The notes under the pieces were generated by a model that did no database searches, had not been told where the DNA came from, and saw only the letters and a list, made by a program, of their open reading frames with translations. The position numbers and the translations under genes are program-made. 64,000 bases of DNA, taken from the NCBI GenBank assembly GCA_039821145.1, contig JBCBOS010000027.1, positions 1 to 64,000 of the forward strand. Direction: 5' to 3'. The stretch comes from JBCCSZ01 sp039821145. GTDB lineage: Bacteria; Bacteroidota; Bacteroidia; Chitinophagales; Saprospiraceae. Each line of letters begins with the position of its first letter. The stretch's first letter is position 1. Shown here piece by piece: positions 54,601-63,738 of this stretch.

Positions 54601-57016
54601 CAACCACGGAGGTATGGCCATCGGCAACGTTGGGCAATTCCGCCACCACTTCCATCGACCAGTTGGGCTGTTGTCCAACGGCATAGACTTGGTTGCCCGC
54701 CACCAATTCCAATCCGTCGCAATTGGGGCAAAATCCGGCGGGAAGGACATCTATGGCATGAGAAAAGGACTTGGTAAAGCGCTTGTCGGACAGTCCCATG
54801 CTATTGGTGGGGCCTCCATTGGTGAGCAATTCTCCTGTCTCTGCATCCCAAATCCGGTTGGTGGTATAAATTTCTACCTTACCATCTCCATTGAAATCGG
54901 CGGCGGATAGGTTGAGCACACCGTACTCTATGTCGGGGTCCAGGTTGCTGTCGTATTGTATTTTGCTGTCGGATATCCAGGCCGATTCATAAGAACTGCC
55001 ATTCCACTTGAGGCAAACTGGGAAGTAGTCTGTCCCCAAGTCGCCCCGAGAACTGGAGGTAACGGTCGTAAAGATTTCGGCCCGTCCGTCCCGGTCTATG
55101 TCTGCCAACAGAGGGCATTGCACTCGGTAAAAGGAGTGATCGGGGACAGTCACGACATCCTGCACCCGATTTTCTGTTGGTTCGTAAATCAAGAAGGACT
55201 CGGACAAGGCAGTGAACCCACCGTTGATGGATGGATTTCTCGTACCGACCAATTCCACGATGCCATCCTGATCGATGTCTCCCACGATGAGATTGTTGAC
55301 GGCATAAAAACTGTCCTTGGGGCTGAGCCGCTCCAATCGGGCCGAAATACTGGGCTGTGGAACGATTACCGAGCAACTGTCTGCACAAGAGGCATAATAA
55401 TTATCGGTACAGAAGGCACAGCAGTCATCGTCGAAGCAATCGACCAATCCGTCTCCATCATCATCGATTCCGTTGTCGCAGATTTCCAGGCACAATACCC
55501 GAACGATGTACACTGTGGAGGCCGCTTGGCAAAATCCATTGGAAGTCACCACCTGCACGCGAAAAGTACCTGCTGTGTTGAAGGTATAATTCAAATTGCG
55601 ATCAGTACCCACCAACATGCCATTGATGTACCATTCGTTGGTCAGTCCCACCGCTGCTCCATTGACAAACAACACCTGATCACCAATGGACAAACAGTCC
55701 TCTCCCTGGGTGGTAAAGCTGGCGTTGACTGGGCAGTAGACATCGATGCAAAGCAGGGTATCGCTGACGCAGGTTTTGCTTTGGTTGGTGGCGATCATGC
55801 GCACTTTGAAAGAGCCGATTTCGTCAAACAAATAACTGAGATTGACATCTGTGCTCACCAAGCTGTCGTCGAGGTACCACTCAAACAGACTGGCTCCCTG
55901 GGTTTGGTTGTTGAAGGTCAACTGATCTCCCACGGGGATTCTGTCGCTGACAATGGATACCTCCGGCACGATGGGCGTTGGACAAGGCGTGAGGCAAGAG
56001 GGACAATTGGTCAGGCTCTTGCGAATGTCGTCCAAAAAGAAGTGCATGCGGTCCACTTGGCCCTGTGTAAAGGCATTGAAACAAGTCAAATCGCTGTAAT
56101 CCATGTAGTTGTTGATCATATCGGGCAGGTCTGTAGACAGGCCGGAATTGGCATCGGTATTACAGGAATTGCTCGGTTGGTCGCAGGGCACGCGGGCGGT
56201 GGTTTGGTCCGGGGGTGTGTCGCATACCTGATCGCCATCCTGCAGGCAGTCGTTGTTGGCACATCCTCCTTGAAAGGTGTGGTAGAGTCCGAGATAGTGT
56301 CCCAATTCGTGGACAGTGACCGCACTGTTGGATTCGTTGGAGCCGAAATAGGTGGCTTCTACCACGATGCCGTCATTGTCTTGGCCATGTGAAAAGGGCA
56401 GGGTCGCATAGCCCGCCACGCCATCGCCAATGGAGGAGTTTCTGATCTCCTGGACCACCCAGATGTTGATGTAGCAGGTGGGATCCCAGCGCGAGAGATT
56501 TTTGAGTTCGAGATCACTGGTGACCATGTCAAAATCCGTCAGGCTCGACTGAACCCGAACAATGCCGTTGGTGGGATTGTCTTCCGGGTCTCTTTGGGCC
56601 AGGCAGAAGTCGATGTTTGTCTGCACACCAGTTGCCGGGTCGTAGTATCCCTGATTGGCAAAAGCATCATTGAGGTGTTGAATGGCCAGCTGGGCAGTGG
56701 CATTGGACAGGTTTTCGGCGCCGCCATTGTGGATGATGTGTACCACCACCGGGAGTCGGTAAGGACCATTGCGAAGGTCGGCTGCAGGACGCCCTTGACT
56801 CATGTGCCGATAGGCTGCCTCGGTCAGCTTTTGGTGTCTTTGTCGATACGTTGGATTGTTCTTGATTTGCTGCTCGTGCAAGCCATCACTCTGGCAGAAA
56901 GGGGCGATTGCGGTTGACTGCTCTGTATTGTGAAAGGGGGAAAAGTATTGTTGTGCAGACAAAGCTGTTCCCAAAAGGCAGAGAAGGATGAAAATGGGTA
57001 TTCTTGTTTTGTACAT
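51674..57016 (-). CDS. Giant secreted M43 (pappalysin-like) metalloprotease with T9SS type B signal
   Basis: 1780 residues. Signal peptide IPIFILLCLLGTALSAQ; protease domain with zinc motif TVHELGHYLGLYHTF near residue 235 and a Cys-rich stretch (GGCANNDCLQDGDQVCDTPP), then MNNYMDYSD-like MINNYMDYSDLTC. PKD-like modules, an EF-hand-like acidic loop (CDNGIDDDGDGLVDCFDDDCC), and FG-GAP/VCBS repeats (GDIDQDGIVELVG, DFNGDGKVEIY, DFDGDGKYEILHRGD) follow. Ig-like parts and four tandem repeats with the core GDSVLVFG ... GCDST come next, and a type B gliding-motility-associated C-terminal domain (FVPNVFSPNGDNINDRLTVFGG ... NSGVYVYKAEI). It is exported and probably attached to or released from the surface. 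Flanked by repeat elements A and B. Confidence 0.92.
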   Translation of the reverse strand: MYKTRIPIFILLCLLGTALSAQQYFSPFHNTEQSTAIAPFCQSDGLHEQQIKNNPTYRQRHQKLTEAAYRHMSQGRPAADLRNGPYRLPVVVHIIHNGGAENLSNATAQLAIQHLNDAFANQGYYDPATGVQTNIDFCLAQRDPEDNPTNGIVRVQSSLTDFDMVTSDLELKNLSRWDPTCYINIWVVQEIRNSSIGDGVAGYATLPFSHGQDNDGIVVEATYFGSNESNSAVTVHELGHYLGLYHTFQGGCANNDCLQDGDQVCDTPPDQTTARVPCDQPSNSCNTDANSGLSTDLPDMINNYMDYSDLTCFNAFTQGQVDRMHFFLDDIRKSLTNCPSCLTPCPTPIVPEVSIVSDRIPVGDQLTFNNQTQGASLFEWYLDDSLVSTDVNLSYLFDEIGSFKVRMIATNQSKTCVSDTLLCIDVYCPVNASFTTQGEDCLSIGDQVLFVNGAAVGLTNEWYINGMLVGTDRNLNYTFNTAGTFRVQVVTSNGFCQAASTVYIVRVLCLEICDNGIDDDGDGLVDCFDDDCCAFCTDNYYASCADSCSVIVPQPSISARLERLSPKDSFYAVNNLIVGDIDQDGIVELVGTRNPSINGGFTALSESFLIYEPTENRVQDVVTVPDHSFYRVQCPLLADIDRDGRAEIFTTVTSSSRGDLGTDYFPVCLKWNGSSYESAWISDSKIQYDSNLDPDIEYGVLNLSAADFNGDGKVEIYTTNRIWDAETGELLTNGGPTNSMGLSDKRFTKSFSHAIDVLPAGFCPNCDGLELVAGNQVYAVGQQPNWSMEVVAELPNVADGHTSVVDFDADGDLDAVLLYDSPNPNFSLEVVVWDIQTPALLAPTLRMPLRGSTVFNPFFTPATMGELNGDGLPDLIFLVREDQGMTGSAMQMYAYASRGDRWEAIFDLPVNDRSAVAGCSLFDFDGDGKYEILHRGDDTFSILSGEDGSSLFSLPGQCTSATGWEYPIVVDVDNDAEAEVLIGCDSGIHIYESAGIPWPDTRNLWNQYNYFNVNVNDDLSIPIQQQAHQLPGDIRLNSFLKQFPFPAPGIPDLELTLIDVDSCQSQNILQITLNLCNVGDAAMDSLYVTAYERDPLTGDASIVDQFVRFFRLEPAQCIEVTFAVDPAGLNGLWFVANDDGSVIRPFILDGDFPGAAQECNFGNNLTALNQIPDFTPVGILDLGPDQVVCDNGVFSFEAQDGFLSYRWQDGSTERRYTTDRPGRFWLTVLDPCGNVQSDTVRVTVDTSTVIDLGPDIVICDETDILLQADGYENYRWTPSTYLDCDTCAQVTARPTQDITYTVVGTNESGCVGVDTIAIQFRDSILIREYAQICEYDSILVFGQYVRQSGVYEQLYRTSNGCDSTYQITVDVRDSLLTEESISICPGDSVLVFGLWLSAPGTYARNYRLNSGCDSTHLVELVEYPTYLNESAETICDGDTLLLWGRPVTTSGLYRQFSLSVNGCDSVEVVDVQVVPIIEKVDSVWICEGDSYVFGMDTIRQPGRYTRELVPLGGGCDTLEVLFVNNFPPADIEAIVLPSCPGGNSGSISISPSDSSVLYSLDGQNFGPNALFEDLSAGPQTIYSLDSNGCVGENIFLVEEEESIRLQLPRDTFIEFGDYATLTASVEGAVGEVVYLWQPPDGLNCDDCPAPFLRVVEDANYILGIVDEKGCLATDTIQIGVIEPPKIFVPNVFSPNGDNINDRLTVFGGADMEEVIQLQVFNRWGALIFEQNNFAPNDPSLGWDGTFKGQLVNSGVYVYKAEIAFSFGRVVVESGDVTVLR

Positions 57017-57028
57017 AGCTCTGGTATT

Positions 57029-57047
57029 TTGACAAAACGGTTGTCAA
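57029..57047 (-). promoter_or_regulatory. Inverted repeat in the leader of the M43 protease gene
   Basis: TTGACAA-aacgg-TTGTCAA, a perfect 7-bp inverted repeat 12 bp before the ATG at 57016. A similar TTGACAA ... TTGCCAA stands at the same place before the paralogue at 57756-63548. It could be an operator or an RNA hairpin affecting translation. Confidence 0.4.
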
Positions 57048-57094
57048 TGAAAAGTGTGTAGGCAAGATTTCTGAACGAGAGTGTATTTCCTAAG

Positions 57095-57258
57095 AGAGCG
57101 TGTTTGGAAATTTGGTTTTTGCGGCGATTTGTTCAATGATTTGTTTAGACGACGCCTCAAAACCGGAGTTTAGCCGTAGCTAAATGAGGCTTTTGGGAAG
57201 GAAGTATAAGCGAATCAGTGTACAAATAAGCCTAATTATTAAATTCCAGACAGGCTCT
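57095..57258. repeat. Fold-back (MITE/REP-like) element B, 164 bp
   Basis: Terminal inverted repeats AGAGCGTGTTTGGAA and AGAGCCTGTCTGGAA (13 of 15 match), imperfectly complementary arms, and a perfect palindrome TTTAGC-CGTA-GCTAAA (57169-57184) at the exact centre. It has the same size, end motif and architecture as element A at 51361, with diverged arms. It lies 5' of the M43 protease gene and 3' of the small DUF4177-like gene. The rest of 57017-57449 shows nothing else. Confidence 0.7.
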
Positions 57259-57449
57259 AACATTTAAATAAAACAGGCACATCCTTTGTTTACGAAATCG
57301 AAACATAAGGTAGCAAAAAAATGCTGCTTTTCATAGTAGGCTACAGCCGATGGAGAGGACTTAGATTTCCTATGCCAGTCATCCGACAAAAAATATTCTG
57401 CAATTGAATGCCTGCCGACCAAAGTGCAATGACCGGAAGCCCGGAAGGG

Positions 57450-57689
57450 CTACTTTTCGTCAATCTTTTTGAAAATGAGGAAAAAACCTGCCGACCGTTT
57501 GCCCATGTCACTGGTCCGTTGTGATTCGTGCATTTGCATCAGGTCGTAGCCTTCTTCGTGGCGTTCGTTGAGCAATGCTTCCAACTGCTGTTTCAATTCG
57601 ATTTCGTCGACGATGGCATTGTGTCGGGTCAAGGCAGAGCCTTTCAGCGCGATTGTGGGAATGTATTCTACCTTAAATGTCTTTTCCAT
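57450..57689 (-). CDS. Small DUF4177-like protein
   Basis: About 79 residues from the ATG at 57689 (an ATG 21 bp upstream is possible). The pattern FKVEYIPTIALKG, then IELKQQLEALLNERHEEGYDLMQMHES, and GFFLIFKKID is the beta-helix-beta-beta layout of short DUF4177-like proteins, with the EEGYDL (usually EGWEL) core. There is no signal peptide or catalytic motif. It sits between two giant protease genes on the same strand. Confidence 0.6.
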   Translation of the reverse strand: MEKTFKVEYIPTIALKGSALTRHNAIVDEIELKQQLEALLNERHEEGYDLMQMHESQRTSDMGKRSAGFFLIFKKIDEK

Positions 57690-57755
57690 ACCGATGCATT
57701 TTGATGGCAAGATAGTCTTTTCATCTTTGTGACTTGGTATGTTTGGAGAACTGGG

Positions 57756-60700
57756 CTATCGAACCAAGGTAACATTGCCTGCCAATACCACCAATTGCCC
57801 ACTGGCAAATTCAACTTCCGCCTTGTACACATACACCCCACTGTCGAGAAGCTCTCCTCGAAATGTCCCATCCCATCCCAAACCGGGATCGTTTGCCCCA
57901 AAATGGTTTTGCTCAAATACCAACGCCCCCCAGCGATTGAAGACTTGGAATTGAACAACTTTCACGACATCACTTCCTCCAAATACAGTGAGCCGATCAT
58001 TGAGGTTGTCGCCATTGGGAGAAAAGACATTGGGGATGAATGCCTGTGGCTCATCGATCACCTCAATGTGTATGCTGTCACTTGCCGAACAGCCGTTTTC
58101 ATCAGACACCCAAAGGACATAGCGGACATCTTGGGTCACTTGCAGAAATGGATTTGGACAATCATGGCAGCTCAGGCCTTCCGTGGGTTGCCAGTCGTAG
58201 CGCAAGCCGCCTGTCGCATGCTCTGTTGAGGCTTCGAGTTGGAGGGGCTGGCCCTTTTGTACGGCGGTATCCCTGGGTAGTGTGACGGAGAGGGGGAGGG
58301 CCTCTTCGATGAAAAAGATTATTTGGGTCTGGCAGCCATTGGCATCTTTTGCAAAGACTGTCTGAGGTCTTGGAGGCAGATTGTCAAAGAAAGACGAGCG
58401 AACAAAGACATTGCCATCCAAACTGTATTGGACGTCTTGGCCGTCGGAGAGAAGTTCCATCGATCCACTGTTTTCTCCTGCACAGCTGGGACTCGTGATG
58501 GCGTCTATGTTCAGCTCTTGGTAGAGGTTGACAAGCAGAATGTCAATGGTGTCACACTCTTCTCCCAATGCCACCAGCTCGCGTGTGTATCTGCCCCTTT
58601 GTCGGATGGTATCGAAGCCAAAGACGTAAAATTCTCCGTGACACATCCAGATGCTGTCCAGCTGTTCCCACTTGGAAATCATCTCCACTTCCACTCGTTC
58701 GACAGAATCACAGGCGTGGACGGAGGTGAAGTGTTCTTGGTACCATCCCTCGCTGGTAATGGCCTGTCCCCAAAGGAAAAGGGTGTCTCCCTGGCAAAGC
58801 TCTGTGCTGCTGTCATTGACATAAGCTGGATAGAAATCAAGTACCACAGTATGTGTTGAGTCGCAGCCGTTGGGCAGGGGAAAAGTCTCCGCATAGCTGC
58901 CGGGCATGGATCGCCACTGACCAGATAGAAATGCAGAGTCGCTTGGGCAGATGAGAAGGAGTTCTTGCGTGATGGGTGCAGCTTGGACATCCACCGTCAT
59001 TTGTGTGGTCGAATCACATCCATCCGTTGTTTGCAAAAGTTGTTGGTAGGTCCCAGCTTGTTGGATGTATTGTCCGAAGACGAGGGCAGAGTCTCCCTGG
59101 CAGATTTGGATGGTCTCTGTACGAAAAACTGTATCCTGTAGACTGACTTGGATTTGCTCGATGGAGTCGCAGCCATTTACAGAGGTGTACACTTGTTGGT
59201 AGGTTCCTCCGCTGGTGATGTGCAGGCCCTGGAAGAGGAGGGTATCTCCTTGGCAAAGGCTTGCGCTGCTGTTGTTTTGGTAATTGGCATGAAGACCGAG
59301 TACCGTAGTATGGGTCGAATCGCAGCCATTGGGCAGAGAAAAATTTTGGACATGGCTTCCCGCTGTGGATCGCCAACTGCCGAAGATGAGGACAGAGTCG
59401 CCAGGACAAATGTTGATGCTGTCTTGGCCGATGGAACCTCTCTGAACATCTAGTACAATTTGCAGGGTAGAGTCGCATCCATCTGTCGTTTGCAGAACTT
59501 GCTCATAAACCCCAGCTTGCCGAACATGCTGCCCAAAAATCAGCGCAGAGTCGTTTTCGCAGATTTGTAAGAACTCTCTTTGAAGAACAGAATCTTGCAG
59601 CCCAATCCGGATGCTGTCCACTCCTACGCAACCATTGTCATTGGTGCCGACAACTACATAGGTGGTCGCTTGTTGTACCTGAGCTGTTACACGCCCACAG
59701 GTATCACAATCCAGGGAGTTGGGGGGAGTCCATTGGTAGCGACTGTAGCCAGTGGCTTGTAGCGAAATGCTTGTTCCGGGACAGACAGAGAAGTCGTCTC
59801 CCAAGTTGATGACGGTGGTGGAGTCGGCCATGATGCGGACCGTATCGCTTTGGACATTGCCACAGAAGTCCTGAACACGGAGCGAATACACCCCTGCTTG
59901 ATCAGCAGTGTATCGACGGGCACTGCTTCCATCTTGCCAGCGGTAGGAGGCAAATTGATCTGGTGCTTCGAAGGTGAAAACACCATTGTCGCAGATGACT
60001 TGGTCGGGCCCCAAATCCAAGGTGTTGGAGGAGGGGAGAGTGGGGAGCGCTGTGAGTGGTACGGCATTGTTGGCAAAATCACATTCTTTGACAATTCCTT
60101 CAAAACGACCGTCCAGTACATAAGGCCGAGGGATGTTGCCATCGTCATTGGCCGTGAACCACAAGCCAGTCAGACCGGAAGGATCGATGAAAAATTCTAC
60201 TTCCAGGCAGTCCATCGGCTCCAGGCGGTTGAATTGGGCAAACTGATCCACCACGCTTGCATCATCGACTTGTGGGTCGCGCTCATAAGCAGTGAGGTAG
60301 AGGGAGTCGATGGCCACTTCTCCTGTGTTGCACAAGCTCAACAGAATGCGATGAGCTGTTGGCGACCAACAGCTGTCGATTTCGAGTAGACTCAAGTCCA
60401 GATCTGGGACAAGAGAGGAGGGGATGGCATACTGACTCAGAAATGAATTCAAGGCTGGATCGCCGGGCAGATGATGTGCTTGTTGGTGGATGGGCACGCT
60501 GAGGTCGTCGTTGATGTTGACGTTGAAGTAGTTGAACTGGTTCCACAAATTGCGGGTTTTGGCCCAGGGAGCACCATCGGATTCAAAGATGTGGATTTCT
60601 CCATAGCAGCCAGTGAGGATTTCCGCTTCCTGGTCATTATCTATGTCGACCACGATGGGATGCTCAAAGTTGGTGTTGGACTGACAAACCTCTGGGGACT

Positions 60701-63548
60701 CGTACAACACATCTCCATTTTCTCCACTGATGATGCTGAACGTCCTTTCTCCTCGATGCAAAATCTCAGATTTTCCGTCTGACTGAAAGTCAAATAAAAT
60801 ACAGCCTCCTACCCCCGATCGATCGATGAGTTGGCGTTCGAAGAGGGGCTCCCAGTGATCAGCTCGATTGGAAAAAGAATACAGACGCATTCCAGAAACA
60901 CGAGTACTGATCATCTGTTTGACCATCAATGCCATGTCGGGATACTCATCCCCATCAAGCGAACCAATGGCCGCAGGAGTGATCTGTGGGTAGTAAGTGA
61001 TGGACCTCGGCAAGCGCAAAATGGGCGCCAGCAAATTCGGTGTCTGAATGTCCCAGACCGCAACTTCTACGCTGACAGAGTCTTTGAAGGTATGGGCCAA
61101 CACAATGGCGTCCAAATCTCCATCCAAGTCAAAGTCGACCACAGAACTGTAGCCATCGTAAAAATCGGGCAATTCGGCCACCACCTCCATGTGCCAATCG
61201 GGCGTTTGTCCCACTGCATATACTTGATTGCCCGCCACCAATTCCAGTCCGCTACAGTCGGGGCAAAAATCGTCTGGAAGTACATCGATGGCATGGGAAA
61301 AAGATTTGGTAAAGACTGGATTGATCACCCCGGCACTGCTCATCGAGCCACCGCTTGCCAGCAATCGCCCCGTCATGGCATCCCATATCTGGTTGAGGGC
61401 ATAAATTTCTGCGGTTCCATTTTCGTCAAAATCTGCGGCAGCCAAATTGATGCTATTCAATGCCAGAGCCTGATAGATGTCGCGACCATAGCCCATGCCA
61501 CTGGGAGACATCCACATCGGCACATAACTCGTGCCGTCCCATGTGAAACAAATCGGCGTTGATTGCCAGCCGAAGCCAGCACTGTGCGGACTGACAGTTG
61601 TGAAAATTTCGGCAAATCCATCTCCAGTTACATCCGCCAATAAGGGAGACTGAAAAGGCGTGAAAAAGTAGTTTTGGTAGCGCAGAAATTGCTGAACCCT
61701 TCCCTCCGTTGGCTCATAAATGGCAATGACAGAATCTCGCAGGGAAGCATTGATGGCCGATGAGCCAGCCCCGCCCACCACTTCTACAATGCCGTCTTGG
61801 TCAATGTCGCCCGCCACGATGTTGTTCATGTCATTGAAATCGCGGGGAACACTTACTTTTTGCAGGCTCACCGCAAAGGGAGAGGCAGGTGATGGAACCG
61901 AACAACTGTCCACACAAGCAGTGAAATAATGTGCATCACATTGCGTACAACAGTCCTCATCAAAACAATCCACCAAGCCATCGCCATCGTCGTCGAGCCC
62001 ATTGTCACAGATCTCCTGGCATTGTACCCGAAGGGTGTAAACCGTCGAGCTGGATTGACAAAATCCGTTGGACACCAAAAGCTGGATTCGAAAAATGCCC
62101 GCTGTCGAAAAAGTGTATGTCAAATCCCGATCTGTGCTCACTTGTATGCGGTTGACATACCATTCGTAGCGAAGTCCTGCCGCGCTTTGGTTGAGAAAAA
62201 GAACTTGGTCGCCAATCGACAAACAGTCGGCCGCTTGGGAGGTGAAAGTGGCTTCGATGGAACAGTTGACGTCAATGCAAAAAAGAGTATCGCTTGCACA
62301 ATTGCCAGCTTGATTGGAGGCGAGCATCCGCACTTTGAAACTGCCCGCTTCCTCGAAAAAATGGCTCAGGTCCATCGCATTGCTGACCAAGCTGTCGTTG
62401 ATGTACCAAGCAAACTGGTCGGCTCCCTGGGTTTGGTTGTCAAAGGTCAATTGTGAGCCTGCAGAAATGCTCAAAGAGTCGACGGAGACCTGCGGGATGA
62501 TGGGATTGGTACACGGGGTGATGCAGGAGGGACATTGTGTCAGACTCTGCCGGGCACCATCCAAAAAAAAGTGCATTCGCTCCACCTGGCCCGCTGTGAA
62601 GGCATTGTAACATTCCAAACGACTGTAGTCCATGTAGTTGTTGATCATATCTGGCAGGTCGCTGGCCAGGCCCGATTGTGTGTCTGTTTGGCAAGTGTTG
62701 TTTGGCTGGCCGCAAGGGACCCTTGCCGTCGTTTGATCCGGAGGCGTATCGCAGACTTGGTCTCCATCTTGCAAACAGTCGTCGTTGGTACAACCTCCTT
62801 GGAAGGTGTGGTACAGACCCAGGTAATGCCCCATTTCATGTACGGTGACACTGCTTTTGGCCTCGCTGCTTCCAAAGAATGAGGCCTCCATCACGATCCC
62901 ATCGGTGGGAAGGCCGTGGGAGGTGGGAAGCGTGGCGTAACCTGCGACGCCATCCCCGGTCGAGGAATTTCTGATCTCTTGAACCACCCACAAGTTGATG
63001 TAACAAGTCGGGTCCCAGCGCACGAGATTTTTGAGCAATTCATCTTGACGGATCATGTCAAAATCTGTGAGGCTGGATTGGATTCGATTGATGCCATTGC
63101 TGAGCTTGTCATTGGGGTCTCTCAGGGCCAAGCAAAATTCTATGTCGGTCGGCGCACCGCTTTGCGGGTCGTAGTAGCCCCGGTTGGCAAACGCATCGTT
63201 GAGGTGTTGGATGGCAGTTTGTACTTGATTGTCTGGGATGTTTTCTGGTCCGTTGTCGTGGATGATGTGGACGACGATGGGGAGGAGATAGGGACCTGAT
63301 CTAAGGCCGCCTTTTGCCTGCTTCTGCCGGATGATTCGATAAGCCTGCTGGGAGAGTTGTTGATGTTTTTGTCGGTAAGTGGGATTGTTGTTCAGTTGGT
63401 GTTCGTGCCGGGAATCACTTTGGCAAAACGCTTTTTCCGATCCTACTTCCCTCCACAGGATATTAGGGGAGGGAATGTGTTGTGCCGATGACTCTGCAAG
63501 CACAAGGCAACATATGATCAGGATGGCTACTCTCATTGCGGGCATCAT
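57756..63548 (-). CDS. Giant secreted M43 (pappalysin-like) metalloprotease with T9SS type B signal (expanded paralogue)
   Basis: About 1930 residues. I start at 63548 (ATG ATG), where the signal peptide (MRVAILIICCLVLAESSAQ) follows and the leader inverted repeat has the same spacing as in the paralogue; the frame is open to 63725. It has the same order as its neighbour: zinc site TVHEMGHYLGLYHTF near residue 235, PKD-like modules, acidic loop CDNGLDDDGDGLVDCFDEDCC, FG-GAP repeats, Ig-like parts, GCDST repeats, and the type B C-terminus (FIPNVFSPNGDNLNDRLTVFGG). It has seven GCDST repeats against four in the neighbour, due to a 459-bp internal duplication. Confidence 0.92.
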   Translation of the reverse strand: MMPAMRVAILIICCLVLAESSAQHIPSPNILWREVGSEKAFCQSDSRHEHQLNNNPTYRQKHQQLSQQAYRIIRQKQAKGGLRSGPYLLPIVVHIIHDNGPENIPDNQVQTAIQHLNDAFANRGYYDPQSGAPTDIEFCLALRDPNDKLSNGINRIQSSLTDFDMIRQDELLKNLVRWDPTCYINLWVVQEIRNSSTGDGVAGYATLPTSHGLPTDGIVMEASFFGSSEAKSSVTVHEMGHYLGLYHTFQGGCTNDDCLQDGDQVCDTPPDQTTARVPCGQPNNTCQTDTQSGLASDLPDMINNYMDYSRLECYNAFTAGQVERMHFFLDGARQSLTQCPSCITPCTNPIIPQVSVDSLSISAGSQLTFDNQTQGADQFAWYINDSLVSNAMDLSHFFEEAGSFKVRMLASNQAGNCASDTLFCIDVNCSIEATFTSQAADCLSIGDQVLFLNQSAAGLRYEWYVNRIQVSTDRDLTYTFSTAGIFRIQLLVSNGFCQSSSTVYTLRVQCQEICDNGLDDDGDGLVDCFDEDCCTQCDAHYFTACVDSCSVPSPASPFAVSLQKVSVPRDFNDMNNIVAGDIDQDGIVEVVGGAGSSAINASLRDSVIAIYEPTEGRVQQFLRYQNYFFTPFQSPLLADVTGDGFAEIFTTVSPHSAGFGWQSTPICFTWDGTSYVPMWMSPSGMGYGRDIYQALALNSINLAAADFDENGTAEIYALNQIWDAMTGRLLASGGSMSSAGVINPVFTKSFSHAIDVLPDDFCPDCSGLELVAGNQVYAVGQTPDWHMEVVAELPDFYDGYSSVVDFDLDGDLDAIVLAHTFKDSVSVEVAVWDIQTPNLLAPILRLPRSITYYPQITPAAIGSLDGDEYPDMALMVKQMISTRVSGMRLYSFSNRADHWEPLFERQLIDRSGVGGCILFDFQSDGKSEILHRGERTFSIISGENGDVLYESPEVCQSNTNFEHPIVVDIDNDQEAEILTGCYGEIHIFESDGAPWAKTRNLWNQFNYFNVNINDDLSVPIHQQAHHLPGDPALNSFLSQYAIPSSLVPDLDLSLLEIDSCWSPTAHRILLSLCNTGEVAIDSLYLTAYERDPQVDDASVVDQFAQFNRLEPMDCLEVEFFIDPSGLTGLWFTANDDGNIPRPYVLDGRFEGIVKECDFANNAVPLTALPTLPSSNTLDLGPDQVICDNGVFTFEAPDQFASYRWQDGSSARRYTADQAGVYSLRVQDFCGNVQSDTVRIMADSTTVINLGDDFSVCPGTSISLQATGYSRYQWTPPNSLDCDTCGRVTAQVQQATTYVVVGTNDNGCVGVDSIRIGLQDSVLQREFLQICENDSALIFGQHVRQAGVYEQVLQTTDGCDSTLQIVLDVQRGSIGQDSINICPGDSVLIFGSWRSTAGSHVQNFSLPNGCDSTHTTVLGLHANYQNNSSASLCQGDTLLFQGLHITSGGTYQQVYTSVNGCDSIEQIQVSLQDTVFRTETIQICQGDSALVFGQYIQQAGTYQQLLQTTDGCDSTTQMTVDVQAAPITQELLLICPSDSAFLSGQWRSMPGSYAETFPLPNGCDSTHTVVLDFYPAYVNDSSTELCQGDTLFLWGQAITSEGWYQEHFTSVHACDSVERVEVEMISKWEQLDSIWMCHGEFYVFGFDTIRQRGRYTRELVALGEECDTIDILLVNLYQELNIDAITSPSCAGENSGSMELLSDGQDVQYSLDGNVFVRSSFFDNLPPRPQTVFAKDANGCQTQIIFFIEEALPLSVTLPRDTAVQKGQPLQLEASTEHATGGLRYDWQPTEGLSCHDCPNPFLQVTQDVRYVLWVSDENGCSASDSIHIEVIDEPQAFIPNVFSPNGDNLNDRLTVFGGSDVVKVVQFQVFNRWGALVFEQNHFGANDPGLGWDGTFRGELLDSGVYVYKAEVEFASGQLVVLAGNVTLVR
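58643..59560 (-). repeat. Two tandem 459-bp units inside the M43 protease gene
   Basis: Three different GCDST-type repeats (A, B, C; about 51 residues each) occur twice in a row as ABC-ABC before the last one (D). Unit one covers about 59560-59102 and unit two 59101-58643, exactly 459 bp (153 codons) apart, as marked by the shared cagatttg at 59560 and 59101. The neighbouring paralogue has only ABC-D. So one block of three was duplicated. Confidence 0.75.
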
Positions 63549-63556
63549 TTTACTGT

Positions 63557-63577
63557 TTGACAAATCGGACTTGCCAA
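63557..63577 (-). promoter_or_regulatory. Leader inverted repeat shared with the neighbouring protease gene
   Basis: TTGACAA (63557-63563) and TTGCCAA (63571-63577) form an imperfect inverted repeat 8 bp before the ATG at 63548, the counterpart of the repeat at 57029-57047; both are followed by ATGAAA on the plus strand. Conservation supports a regulatory or structural role. Confidence 0.35.
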
Positions 63578-63738
63578 TGAAATCGAGTAGGAAATGTTTT
63601 GAGAGAAAAGTTCTTTTGGATGAACAGTAAAAATGCTTGTCCCATGTGGAACAAATACAAAGTACTACATTTCTCCGACTTCTCCTAACAGGCCCGCAGA
63701 ATTGCCCGGCCCTCGTCTTTGCCAAAAGTATCCCCTGT

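Noticed and set aside
58643..59560. Interpreting the repeated block as an insertion element
   Set aside because: The repeat is in frame, has no terminal inverted repeats and encodes complete protein modules, so it is an internal tandem duplication.
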